From Euborellia annulipes (Eukaryota > Arthropoda > Insecta > Dermaptera > Anisolabididae), in the NCBI GenBank assembly GCA_023213315.1, contig JAKCPI010002769.1, positions 1 through 64,000 on the forward strand: a stretch of 64,000 bases of DNA, written 5' to 3'. The stretch's first letter is position 1, and the number at the start of each line of letters is the position of its first letter. Below, piece after piece: positions 23,178-32,200 of this stretch. A program made the position numbers and the translations under genes. Under the pieces are notes generated by a model. That model was given only the letters and a program-made list of their open reading frames with translations, was not told where the DNA came from and made no database searches.

Positions 23178-23779
23178 AAATGCAGACCTCTATACTTGTG
23201 TAAATATTTCTGAAAATAAATATTTTGTTGCGGACACGGAAGACGAAATATGGCAATCATGCCTCTTTTTACTTAATAAATCCACAAATGGTCATTTCTT
23301 TAATTCAATTATTAATTTGTTTTTTTCCTCATTATTTTCACTTGAATATTTAACCTGTTTTTCCATATTTGAATGTATTTTATTTTTTATTTTTTTTGTT
23401 ACACCCAAAGTTCATTCATAAATTTTTGTCGCCGCATTTGATCCCGTTAATGAAGGGATTACATCAGAGATGGACTAGAGACCACTCCTCTCCCTCTCTC
23501 TCTCTCTTTCTCTTAGGTCCATTTAAAGAGTGATTGCTTTTGTTGTTACACAACATGTACAGGTGTAAAAATAAAAGGCACAATTCAAAATTGATTCTTT
23601 ATATTTTACAATAAATAAAAAAAACAATTTTACAAATTTCTTTAGTTTTCGATCTTTTTGTTTGTAATTGCTTAACTTAAGGCGGAATAGGTGCGAAGGT
23701 GTTACGCATATTTTTCCCGATAAGATGGCGTTGTGTGTCATAAAAAGTATGCCCAAAAAATCAAGTAATTCAAAAATTT
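23178..23779. other. Unclassified interval
   Basis: AT-rich with a (CT)n tract near 23490-23512. A 77-codon minus-strand ORF (23523-23756) is not recognised. Confidence 0.35.
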
Positions 23780-24130
23780 GCCAAGAGATGTCAGAATGGT
23801 AGCTAATAATATTTAATGCATTTGGTTGATTTTCATTGATCTTTATAAATGTTATTATATATTATGTATCTTTTATAAAAGCATACAAATATATAAATAC
23901 AGGCCAGATATAGGCTATTAGGGAATCGTCTGTTAGACTAGCCTGCCATCTATTGCAAGAATACTGAACTAATTTGACAGTTGAATTTTAAATAAATCAT
24001 CTAAGCTTATTTTAAAAATTTCTTAATTAATATGTGATTAATAATAACAATAAATTCATTTTTAAATTTAAAAAAAATTAAAGATTATTGGGACAGATTG
24101 TTTTTTTTTTGTATTTGTTTGATAACAAAA
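23780..24130 (-). repeat. R3 repeat, copy 2 (reversed)
   Basis: It begins TGCCAAGAGATGTCAGAATG and contains 'ttagactagcctgccatcta', the complement of the copy at 7040-7475. With the copy at 24470-24845 it forms a large inverted pair. Confidence 0.75.
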
Positions 24131-24469
24131 TAAATTAATTTCCTTAATTTTTTAATAAGTCATTCAAAAAACCAAAACGTAGCTATCTTTATATGAATCG
24201 ATAAAACACCTGGTGCTAAAAAATAAAATGTTAACGTCGCTGTTAAAACTTTTTTTTTAAATTTTTTTAACGATGATGTTATTACTTTACTTTTTAACGA
24301 CCATTTGTTGATGTTAAATTTTAAAGTCTGTTTTTAGAGAATAGACCCGACAAGCGGTTTCAGGAAGTCACATCAAATCTTTGGTCCTCAAATACTGAGG
24401 CATTTTAAAGTATTTTTTAATGCAGTTTTCTTTTAAATAAATTAAATTCGTGAGCATTTTACTTAATAG

Positions 24470-24845
24470 AAAGATTTTTTTTTTTTATTTATGATTAATT
24501 AAAAAAATAATGGAAATTATTTTTTTTTTATATTTATAGAAATTGTAAAAAGATTTCTATTATTAAAATTTTAATTTTTTTTTAATGTAAAAATCATTAA
24601 TATCCAACTTATAGTAATTAAATAAATTGGGGACAAAATTTTGGCTTAAAAAAAAAAAAAAAACGACTAAATAGTTCAGCACTCTTACAAAAGATGGTAG
24701 GTTAGTCTGAGCCGGTATTATTAGATCAGCAATTGTCCTATAATTATATATTTTTTTATACTTTTATAAATGATATATAATAATATTTATAAACTATTAA
24801 TTATTAAAAGATCAACGAAACCCATTCTGACATCTCTTGGCAAAT
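24470..24845 (+). repeat. R3 repeat, copy 3 (diverged)
   Basis: It shares 'tagttcagca', 'agatggtaggttagtctga' and the end 'ctgacatctcttggca' with the other R3 copies, with more changes. Confidence 0.65.
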
Positions 24846-25083
24846 TTTCGTAATAGTTATGTTTTTGGTTCACTTTTTAAGATCCTTAACGCCATCTTAT
24901 CGGCAAAAACATGCGAACAGTTTTTCTTTCTTAAATAAATTTAGACAGTTAAGCATAAAAACATCAAAATCTCCACATCGACTTTTTGATTGGATCGCAA
25001 TACTTTCTCTCTATATATATATTTCATATATAGGATATGAGAAAATAAAAATGCTTTAATTTAATTCTAATTCCTTTAATTTT
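24846..25083. repeat. Solo R1 palindrome and flanks
   Basis: A reversed R1 head lies at about 24990-25045 (GCAATACTTTCTCTCTATAT...). The rest is AT-rich. Confidence 0.5.
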
Positions 25084-25355
25084 AATACGTATTAAACGAT
25101 ATTATTAATTATTATTAATATTTATCTAACGAAGTGAGGAAGTGAGGTTATGTTACAATAGGTAAATGTCAATTTTTTATATAGTTGGCCAGTTGACCGC
25201 AAGGGCGCATTGTATAATTTATAATTTCATTCATATCATACATACAATTTGATGCTAATTTCAGTTTCAAATATTTTAGTATTTATCAGTTATAACATAA
25301 CCTCACTTTCTCACTCCGTCAGATAAATATCTATAATAATAATACCGTACGTATT
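25084..25355. mobile_element. MITE with long inverted ends
   Basis: The ends AATACGTATT...ATATTTATCTAACGAAGTGA and their complement near 25300-25355 enclose ~140 bp. The inner arms 'gtgaggttatgtta' match closely. No TSD was fixed. Confidence 0.65.
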
Positions 25356-26523
25356 GAAAAGTAAAGGAATCACAATTAAATTATTGTTTTTCATGATGAT
25401 ATAGACACTAAATAACCAATGACTTAATGCAACCATAACGAAAGGTTTAAAAGACGAAGAGCATTTAATGAATCTCAAAAAAAAAAAAAAAAAAAAATTG
25501 CCTAATATATTTAGGTTAAATGTAGAGGGGGGGATTGAACCAGACCTATATATTTATATTTTAGAAAGTGTTAATTTTTACAACAGTTCTCATCAATAAT
25601 GTGTCAATTGAATAGAGTGTTTGTTGTAGGTTTCTGTCTGTCCTCTCTTATGCAACAGCATCACTTAAAATCGTCCAAAGATTCTCTCTCTCGATACATT
25701 CACTCTAAACTGGATCGCTTATGCAAGAGAGTCACTCAATCGCTTTAGGGTTCGTTCACACGCTCATTAAACTCTCCATGTTTAAATTTACATTTTGTTT
25801 TTTCTCTCTCTCTCTCTCTCTGTTTTTTTTTTTTTTTTATTTAAATTCTTCCTGTTATTTCAAAAAAAAAAAAAAACTGATGTGTTGGTCGCACTTTCGG
25901 GAGTTGTGTTCTATGCTTGTCACACCAGATTTTATTATTTTTATTTTGATAATTTGTAATTATTTTTAATTACTCCGAGCAAAAAATTGACTAAAGGAAT
26001 TCATTCAAATCAATAATGTATTAATTAATTAAATAATAATTTTTTCTCATTGTTAACAATTATTTTTTGAAAATAAACATTTTGTTAAGCTTATTCAAGC
26101 TTGGTCTTTTCTCAAGCATTGAAGTAATTCAATTCATCATTATTATTTGATCCTTTGAGCCAGGGATAAGATCAGCAGGTAAGATAATTTGAATTCGAAA
26201 AAAATAAGGTAAATAATTCTTAATTTATATTTTCAATGGCGACCATAATTTTTTTTTTAACTTTAAAAGCATTCATTCTTGAAAATCAGTTAAATTTTAA
26301 GTTATGAACAAAAAAATTATGAAAATCCTTTGAGAGGAGGGTATACTGGGGTATATGGAGGGGAGGGGAGGAGTTCGGTCCGACTCTTTTAATAAGACAG
26401 GTATATATAGTATATTTTTTTTTTGTTTATTTCATTGAAGGGTTTTGGCTACAGTGGCCATTCCCTATTTATTTACAAACATTTTTTTATAAACAAGTTA
26501 CAAAATTTTTTAAATACATATAT
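25356..26523. other. Unclassified interval
   Basis: AT-rich, with (TC)n near 25801-25822, long A/T runs and a G run. The 82-codon ORF at 25721-25969 spans simple sequence and is not credible. Confidence 0.35.
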
Positions 26524-26690
26524 GGACCCTGTTACGCATTAGTGTGTCTAGTGCCAGCTACCGAGTTTTGAGAAAATCAACAATAAAGTTTTTTGTTTTC
26601 ATTGGATTATATGTAATTTTTTTTAATATTCCATGCTTAACTCAATTTTTAATTTTTTGGCCCTTGACACACTAATGCATAACAGGGTCC
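26524..26690. mobile_element. MITE with 25-bp inverted ends
   Basis: GGACCCTGTTACGCATTAGT at the left and its near complement ACTAATGCATAACAGGGTCC at the right, 167 bp in total, flanked by AT-rich sequence. Confidence 0.8.
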
Positions 26691-26868
26691 AAATATATAT
26701 AGGATATTATAAGTAGTGTTTTCTGAATACATAAATGATAATTCTTCCTTAATTTGCATTAAGTAGTTTTTATTTTCTTTCAATAAAAAAAAAAAAAAAT
26801 TATTAAAATTTAACATATATCATTAATTATTGAATATTATTTGTGAGATTTAATTATATATTTATATA

Positions 26869-27500
26869 CAGGGTGTCTATAAAAGAACTCCGGGGTTTTA
26901 AAAATGCATATTTTTTAAACTAAAAAAGATAGCAAAATTTAGTTTATTTCTCTGAAACAAGTAGCTCAAAAAGTTTTACTCATACCAATTGGGAATATTT
27001 TTATCAACAAGTGGCAGCGTTGCAAAGCGTAATTCGTAATGTTCGCCATCTCAGGGAACGAATAAACAATTGCGTGGCGTCCGTCACCCCAGACCAAGAG
27101 CGGATACAAGGGGGTACAAGGGTAAAAGGGTAATTATCTCCCCCCCCCCCGAGATTAAAAAAAAATACTTTTTTCGGAAAAAAAATTTATTTTTAATGTA
27201 AAATTTAAAATATTAATAAATTAAGAAAAAATTGTGTGCTGTGCGACCAGTCACACCATATTACCCCCCCCCCCCCCCCCGGAGAAACATTTCTGGATCC
27301 GCCCTTGCTCCAGACATGCTGACCAGGACATGGGAAGAGGTAGAATACCGTTACGACGTGTGCCGTGCCACTCACGGGGTTCACATTGAATTGTTAAAAA
27401 AAAAACTTCAAAATGTAACCTTTCCAATCATGTATGTACGTTTTTTACTTTATTAAAATATTTTACCTCAAAACCCCGGAGTTCTTTTATGGACACCCTG
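26869..27500. mobile_element. Tc1/mariner-type element remnant, with nested R2 MITE
   Basis: The inverted ends CAGGGTGTCTATAAAAGAAC and the complement of GTTCTTTTATGGACACCCTG, flanked by TA, are ~32 bp long. The plus strand near the right end encodes MLTRTWEEVEYRYDVCRATH and then GVHIEL, like the C-terminus of a family of DDE transposases. The rest of the transposase is gone. It is interrupted by 27095-27307. Confidence 0.8.
27095..27307 (-). mobile_element. R2 hAT MITE nested in the mariner-type element
   Basis: Ends CAAGAGCGGATACAAGG and ...CTGGATCCGCCCTTG, related to 3654-3908. The flanks CCCCAGAC and CTCCAGAC match at 7 of 8 positions, as an aged 8-bp TSD would. Element text outside is continuous. 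Confidence 0.8.
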
Positions 27501-27552
27501 TATATTAAGCTTCAATTAATTATATGGATTCAAAAATTATTTTGCGAATTTT

Positions 27553-27625
27553 CTTAGACTTATGGCTCAGAGGTAGAGAATTAGCTTCTGGTGCCAAAAG
27601 TCGAGGGTTCACATCCCGTTCTAAG
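27553..27625 (+). pseudogene. tRNA-like sequence (pseudogene or SINE head)
   Basis: The D-arm region TGGCTCAGAGGTAGAG (A box) and GGGTTCACATCCC (B box-like) are spaced as in a tRNA. The outer bases CTTAGA/TCTAAG pair. The anticodon stem has a mismatch and the T-arm is irregular. GCGAATT occurs on both sides and a T run follows. It is not a credible functional tRNA. Confidence 0.45.
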
Positions 27626-28168
27626 CGAATTTTTTTTTTTTTTTTTTTCAATTGAAATAAATGTGTCTATATACCGAAAAAGACCTTAAATTAAAAAAAA
27701 AATTTCGAGGGGTTATTTTTCGAGAAAATTATAGGGTCTTTTTTTTAAATATTAGAATTAATTAAATTTAGGGCCGACGACCTAGGATAAAGGTAGTTCG
27801 TCCGCCCTGGGGCGTAATTTGTCCAATCAACATACAAACTCAGTTCATTAGCTATTTACAGTCTTTATGGGGGCGTTCTTATTTGAAGCTCTTTTTATTT
27901 AATTATATCTCACATTTTACTCCCTTTAAAATTAATCCTTGCTTTAAAGAGAGCCCTCAAGGCAGGCGGAGGGGGAGAAAACCCCAACCCCTTTCACCAC
28001 CACCACCACCTGAATTTTTTTTTATATTTTATCTTATTCAAAATAGAATATTTAATATCGGTAGACATACAAATGATAGTTTGTTACAATAAAGAAATAT
28101 TTTTTTTAATGAAAATAAAGAAAAAGTAAAAAAATAGTTGAAATGACGCAACTAGTAGAGAATCTGAA
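27626..28168. other. Unclassified interval
   Basis: AT-rich with C runs and no feature I can support. The 69-codon ORF at 27883-28092 includes a proline run from simple sequence. Confidence 0.35.
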
Positions 28169-29123
28169 CAGTAGCGTAACCAGCTGGGGGAGAAGGGGGG
28201 GGCTCTCGGCCCTGGGACATCAAACCTTTGGCGCCCCTCGATACCGACATAGGCGCCCTAGGGCTTCTAAGATATAGCCCATGGACGGTGATTTCATAGG
28301 CGTAGCTACGGGGGGGGGGATTTGGGGGTTCAAACCCCCCCCCCCCCCCATTGGACCCAAGCCATGACTAGATATTTAAGCTCTATAATGCAAAATACTT
28401 TTTCTCTCTATATATTTCATATATAGTGTAAGAGAAAGTAAATAAAATATAATAATTTTCTCTAGTTTAAAAAAAAAAAAAAAGAAATTAAATAAAACGC
28501 AAAAAATTCAAGAAAAATCAGAATTTTTTCATTGAAAACAATTGATTTTTGTTTTGCTTTAAAAAAAAAAGAGGGGGAAAATGGTGGGGAATTTAAAAAT
28601 ATAAAAAATTAAAGCCGCTTAAAATTGATTAAATCTCTCAAATGAAAAATAATAAAAATTATTATATAAATAAATTTATTATTTTTTTTCTTAAAGAGAT
28701 CTGATCAAGTAAAACAGGGACTTAGGTATTATAGGCCCATATATATATATATGTATATTTATAATTCAGAGGGTTATATTTATATATTTTATTGCCTAAT
28801 ATAAGTAGAATGTAAAATTGCGGCACTTAATTAAGAAAGGGCGGGCCCGAGCCAGCTCGAGGGGGGGTCCATGGGGCGGAGTGGCCAGTCATATATTTCA
28901 TTAGACGCTCTATACTGCCCTATTAGTCGGGGGGGGGGAAGAGAATCCTGAAACCCTCCCCCTCCCCCATCAAAAATTTCTGGCTACGCCTATGGGTGAT
29001 TTTATCATATTCTTTCCATAAATTGTCTAAAAAATTGATAGTTTTTACAAATTGAAAAACGGCCCCCCTAGTTGAGCTTCGCCCCCCCCCCCCCCCTGCC
29101 CTCAAAGGCTAGTTACGCCGCTG
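28169..29123. mobile_element. hAT-type element hosting a second hAT element
   Basis: The ends CAGTAGCGTAACCAGC and (complement) CAGCGGCGTAACTAGC are flanked by AATCTGAA and ATTCTAAA, an imperfect 8-bp TSD. Inside lies the element 28295-28994. Confidence 0.65.
28295..28994. mobile_element. Nested hAT-type element with 8-bp TSD
   Basis: 700 bp with ends CATAGGCGTAGCTACGG and GGCTACGCCTATG and exact flanking GGTGATTT (28287-28294 and 28995-29002). It contains a solo R1 palindrome at about 28397-28442, making three layers of insertion. Confidence 0.88.
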
Positions 29124-29129
29124 ATTCTA

Positions 29130-29450
29130 AATAACTTTCAGGAATATGAAGAAAAAAGACCTAATTCGGCCCCGACAATTATTTATTTTCAATGTCTACG
29201 TTTCGGGAACTATACGTCATCCATCCTCAGGACAACAATATAAAATACAAAAAAAAAGAAAAAGGGGAAAAAATTATCGTAAAAAAAAAAGATTGTATTT
29301 TGTACTTTAAGTTTGTCTAAACATATAAATTTATGTTATGTTATGTTGTATTTTAAGGTCCTGAGGATGGTACGTATAGTCCCCGAAAAGTAGACATAAA
29401 TAAATAATTGACGGGTCGAATTAAGTCTTTTTTCTTTGCCTTCCTGTGAA
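29130..29450. mobile_element. Inverted-repeat element with GAAACGT-type motif in both arms
   Basis: The arms of ~95 bp (29130-29229 and 29357-29450) are inverted copies. Each has CTGAGGATGG...CCCCGAAA (plus 29361-29392; minus 29197-29230). The architecture is the same as 15874-16143. It lies just downstream of the Gr 3' end. Confidence 0.7.
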
Positions 29451-29681
29451 TTAGACTGTATTCCTCCATTCGATTATATAAATAACTTTATAACAGGGGC
29501 AGCCAAAAATAAAAGCCTCCGATTTTGGGAGAAATTCATTCCTCCATTTTCAGTCTTTCATTGAGACATTTATTTTTGGCTATACTTTAATGCACAGCCA
29601 CTAACTTCATTCATTGGTTTATGAATAATAAACTAATCAAATGTAAAGTTTGACGAGTAAAAAAAATCTCCACTTTTTTTT
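29451..29681. other. Sequence downstream of the Gr polyadenylation signals
   Basis: AT-rich, with an inverted pair 'aaaaataaaag' / 'catttatttttggc'. Nothing coding is seen. Confidence 0.4.
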
Positions 29682-29694
29682 TTTATTTTTTATT
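29682..29694 (-). other. Polyadenylation signals of the Gr locus
   Basis: Two AATAAA hexamers on the minus strand (29689-29694 and 29682-29687) start 14-20 nt after the stop codon. The 3' UTR would be unusually short. The A-rich context may add cryptic matches, so the true cleavage site is not fixed by sequence alone. Confidence 0.6.
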
Positions 29695-29707
29695 AAATTC
29701 ATCTTTT

Positions 29708-29797
29708 TCAATTGTTATTATTGTTGTTGTTTTGTTTTTTGTTTGCAAGTTGAAATTGTAATAAGATAACAAGATATGTGGTAACAGCGCTGATCAT
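29708..29797 (-). CDS. Gr constant exon 4: TM7 end and TYhhhhhQF signature, stop
   Basis: This is the last coding exon of the locus, 29 codons plus TGA. It follows a clean acceptor (TTTGAATTTTCAG) and begins MISAVTTYLVILLQF, an exact match to the TYhhhhhQF signature that closes TM7 in insect Gr proteins. After LANKKQ the protein ends in a run of seven asparagines encoded by mixed AAC/AAT codons. The intron just before this exon (29798-29866, 69 nt) is phase 0, at the conserved last intron position of the family. No other copy of this motif was seen on the minus strand up to 64000, so this exon should end every receptor of the array. Confidence 0.92.
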   Translation of the reverse strand: MISAVTTYLVILLQFQLANKKQNNNNNNN

Positions 29798-29866
29798 CTG
29801 AAAATTCAAATTCAAATATTAATAAAAATTTAATTTGATTGTTGAAATGGATGCATGGATGCCTAC

Positions 29867-29956
29867 AGAATAGAGGAGTGTGAAATCAATTGGGAAAAAT
29901 CCACAAGCTGAAAATTCCACTTTTCTATGTATCAATTGAAGAGAGAACAGGTTCAA
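29867..29956 (-). CDS. Gr constant exon 3: FSLQL motif and start of TM7
   Basis: Thirty codons lie between acceptor CTGTTCCAG and donor TCT|GTAGGC, phase 0 at both ends. The peptide begins LNLFSLQLIHRKVEFSACGF and runs to PIDFTLLYS. This is the expected Gr sequence before TM7: 'FslQLlh..v.FsacGfF.ld..Ll.s'. Joined to exon 4 it gives a continuous TM7 ending in the TYhhhhhQF motif. Intron 2 upstream (29957-30699, 743 nt) carries a SINE on the other strand. A downstream read-through in the same frame soon goes out of family resemblance, which fits a real donor here. Confidence 0.92.
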
Positions 29957-30536
29957 CTGGAACAGAATAAAATAAAACATATTAGAATGAGAAATGAAGA
30001 GGCAGAGTGGGGGAAGAATATTCAAAATTGCCTGCGTTTAGGATACAAACATATTACTCAGTTCATACGCCTTTGAATTAGGCATCCCAACTGACACACG
30101 CACACATAGTGAAGTAGATCCTTGTGTAAACAGATGAAGGAGAACCATAAAAATGTATTCTTACCCCTAATCTTAATTGATCAAAGCCTAAACCACCCCC
30201 CCCCCAAAAAAAAAAAAAAAGATTCTCTATTATCTGTGACAATATCAATTGAATTGAGATTCTCTATCAATTTAAAAAATCTTCATGAAAATCGGTCCAG
30301 TAATTTTTAGGAACTTATGAAGGATTGTCTCAAGTTGAAACATGATTGTGTACGTCTGTCTGTCATGTTCTATTTAAAATACTCAGGAGTACAAATGGGG
30401 AGGCTCAAAAATACAGAATTTATCCATAAACCATTTGTTATCTATCTCTCCTTAAGAAAAATTAAAGGGAATTAAATAAAACTCTCAAATGAAAAATAAT
30501 ACAAATTTTTATTTTTTATATATAAAATTAAATTTT

Positions 30537-30687
30537 ATCTTTACCCTCGGGCTTGGTGTATGGGTTAGCGAGCTAAGCCAAGGGTCGCGGGCTCGGACCC
30601 CAAGCAGTCCGAAGATTCAATTTAAGCCATTTGGATACCAATTGAATAACCGATTAAATAAGAATGCCCGGACCCCAAATAGTTTTT
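30537..30687 (+). mobile_element. SINE1 with tRNA-like head, in Gr intron 2
   Basis: The head reads CTCGGGCTTGGTGTATGGGT...AGCGAGCTAAGCC with B box-like CGGGCTCGGACCCC, followed by the SINE1 body (CAATTTAAGCCATTTGGATA, GAATGCCCGGACCCC). The GTGTGA tail is missing. It lies between constant exons 2 and 3, opposite to the gene. Confidence 0.75.
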
Positions 30688-30699
30688 AAACATTCATAC

Positions 30700-30768
30700 C
30701 TCCTCTCTTATTTCTTCATCTTTTGACGTCATCAAAAGTTTATGAACGATTACATGTGTTCGATTAGC
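30700..30768 (-). CDS. Gr constant exon 2: IC3 loop before the C-terminal module
   Basis: Twenty-three codons, beginning ANRTHVIVHKLLMTSKDEE and ending IREE, lie between a strong acceptor (TTTCTTTCTTTTTCAG) and donor GAG|GTATGA. Both borders are phase 0. The peptide matches the cytoplasmic loop that follows TM6 in insect Gr proteins ('Ea.rt..i.hkll....d.el.eev'). It joins smoothly to variable-exon ends such as KQE, KNE or CEQ. This exon is the common splice target proposed for every variable exon; the nearest (A1) is 565 nt upstream. A SINE lies about 10 nt past the donor. Confidence 0.92.
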
Positions 30769-31333
30769 CTGAAAAAGAAAGAAATATATATATATAAAAT
30801 AAATATTCGTTTTAATTTTCAAAAAAGTTATGATGGCTAAGTGTGCGATTATGTTGGAGCTGCGATAAGCGATAAGAGCGTCGAATAACCTCGTATTTTC
30901 AAAATAAAAATATCTACTGTCAAAATTCACTATAATTTTAAATAAATATATTAAATATATTTTAACTGTTAAATTTATTAATATACTAGCTTACAATCGC
31001 TTCGCTTCGCTCGCTCTTGTAAGCTAGCTGGGAGCTTTGCCCCCAGACCCCCCACTGGGGGGACATAATCGCACCCAAAGGGAATAAGATAGGGGGATGC
31101 AATCTTTTCCATTATATAAAGCATTTTATGCTAAATTTATCAATTATTCGATTAACAAAACGATTCTTGTTAATAGGTGAATTATCCAATGTGGAATATC
31201 ATCAACTATGAGATAATTATTCAATTATTATTTTAATATTAGGCCCTTGAGTTTTGCGCTTTTTACTAATTTGATTGAAATAGGGTTTTTCTTCTCATTC
31301 TCAGAAGCCCCCTGTCAGGGAGTCAACGCTTAC
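30769..31333 (-). other. Common intron segment between the last variable exon and constant exon 2
   Basis: This 565-nt stretch is intronic for A1 and for all upstream variable exons. It begins with GTAAGC at A1 and ends in the polypyrimidine tract and CAG of constant exon 2. It holds a short repeat head at 30985-31090 (actagcttacaatcgcttcg and a GC-rich tract) and no further coding similarity. Confidence 0.6.
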
Positions 31334-32200
31334 CTGTTCACATAATCTCACACAAATGAATATCACTTGGATCACATAAAAGGTTTCCAAGAAGGTTGAA
31401 ACAATTAAGAATCCCGATTTAAATGTGATTATAAAATTCCTTTCAAAAAGAATATCTAATAAAATCTCAAATAAGATAAAAATTAAAAAAGTCACATTTG
31501 CAAACATCTGTATTAAAAAATTAATTTCATAGATTTTATTTATTCTTCCACATAGATTGATTATTTTTATAAAATTTTTCTTCAGTGAATACAGCTGATT
31601 TCTCTCTTCTAACATAAGGGTATAATTTAAACCCTTTAGATATTTGTATAAAACAAAGGCAAAGAGATCGAATTGGGTGAGAGAAAAGTAAATATATCCT
31701 GCACACAAATTGACAAGGATGAAATAATTAATGAGATCGACGATTGTGTATTGTCCGATATAATTGTGAAAATTAATGTGACGAACTATTCGCATACTAA
31801 GAAATAAAAAACCGAGAAATCTGGAGAAGAGTTGTATCTGTGATATTTCGCCATTACACCATTCGTACTTGTCACTTAATTCACTGATTGATTGATAGAT
31901 TGATTCAATTTCTTTCTTGTAAAAAAGTGAAAGAAAAAGCGTGAAGATGAGCAAAATCCATAATGCCGAAATCATCAATAAATGCACGAGGCTGTTCAGA
32001 GTGCCCAAGTGGCCGATAATGCGCATCCAGATTTTCAATACTAAGCAGATAGTGCACACGTGGACGATTTTACCAAAGATATGGTTAAAAAGACATCTTT
32101 TAAATACTCTTTGACCTCGTGGTCCATGCATTTTGAAGGGCGTAAGACCCAAATAGCGACAAGGGATGAAAAAGAACCGAGTGGCCTCCACGAAATTCAT
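31334..32200 (-). CDS. Gr variable exon A1 (class A)
   Basis: 289 codons, intact, ending VIFICVRLCEQ at donor CAG|GTAAGC. The N-terminus MNFVEATRFFFIPCRYLGL is the class A start and lies just before the first TM. The GQRVFKR basic motif follows at about residues 28-34, then several hydrophobic TM stretches, ELSDKYEW near residue 110 and INLCGRINKIYEI near 215. This is the typical Gr N-terminal module to the end of TM6. It is the variable exon nearest the constant exons; with them it makes a 371-residue receptor. Upstream TTGATT and AGTTGGATAATG match other class A 5' flanks. The ligand cannot be inferred. Confidence 0.88.

Noticed and set aside
27553..27625. A fourth functional tRNA gene
   Set aside because: The stem mismatches in the anticodon and T arms and the acceptor is weak, so it is called only tRNA-like.
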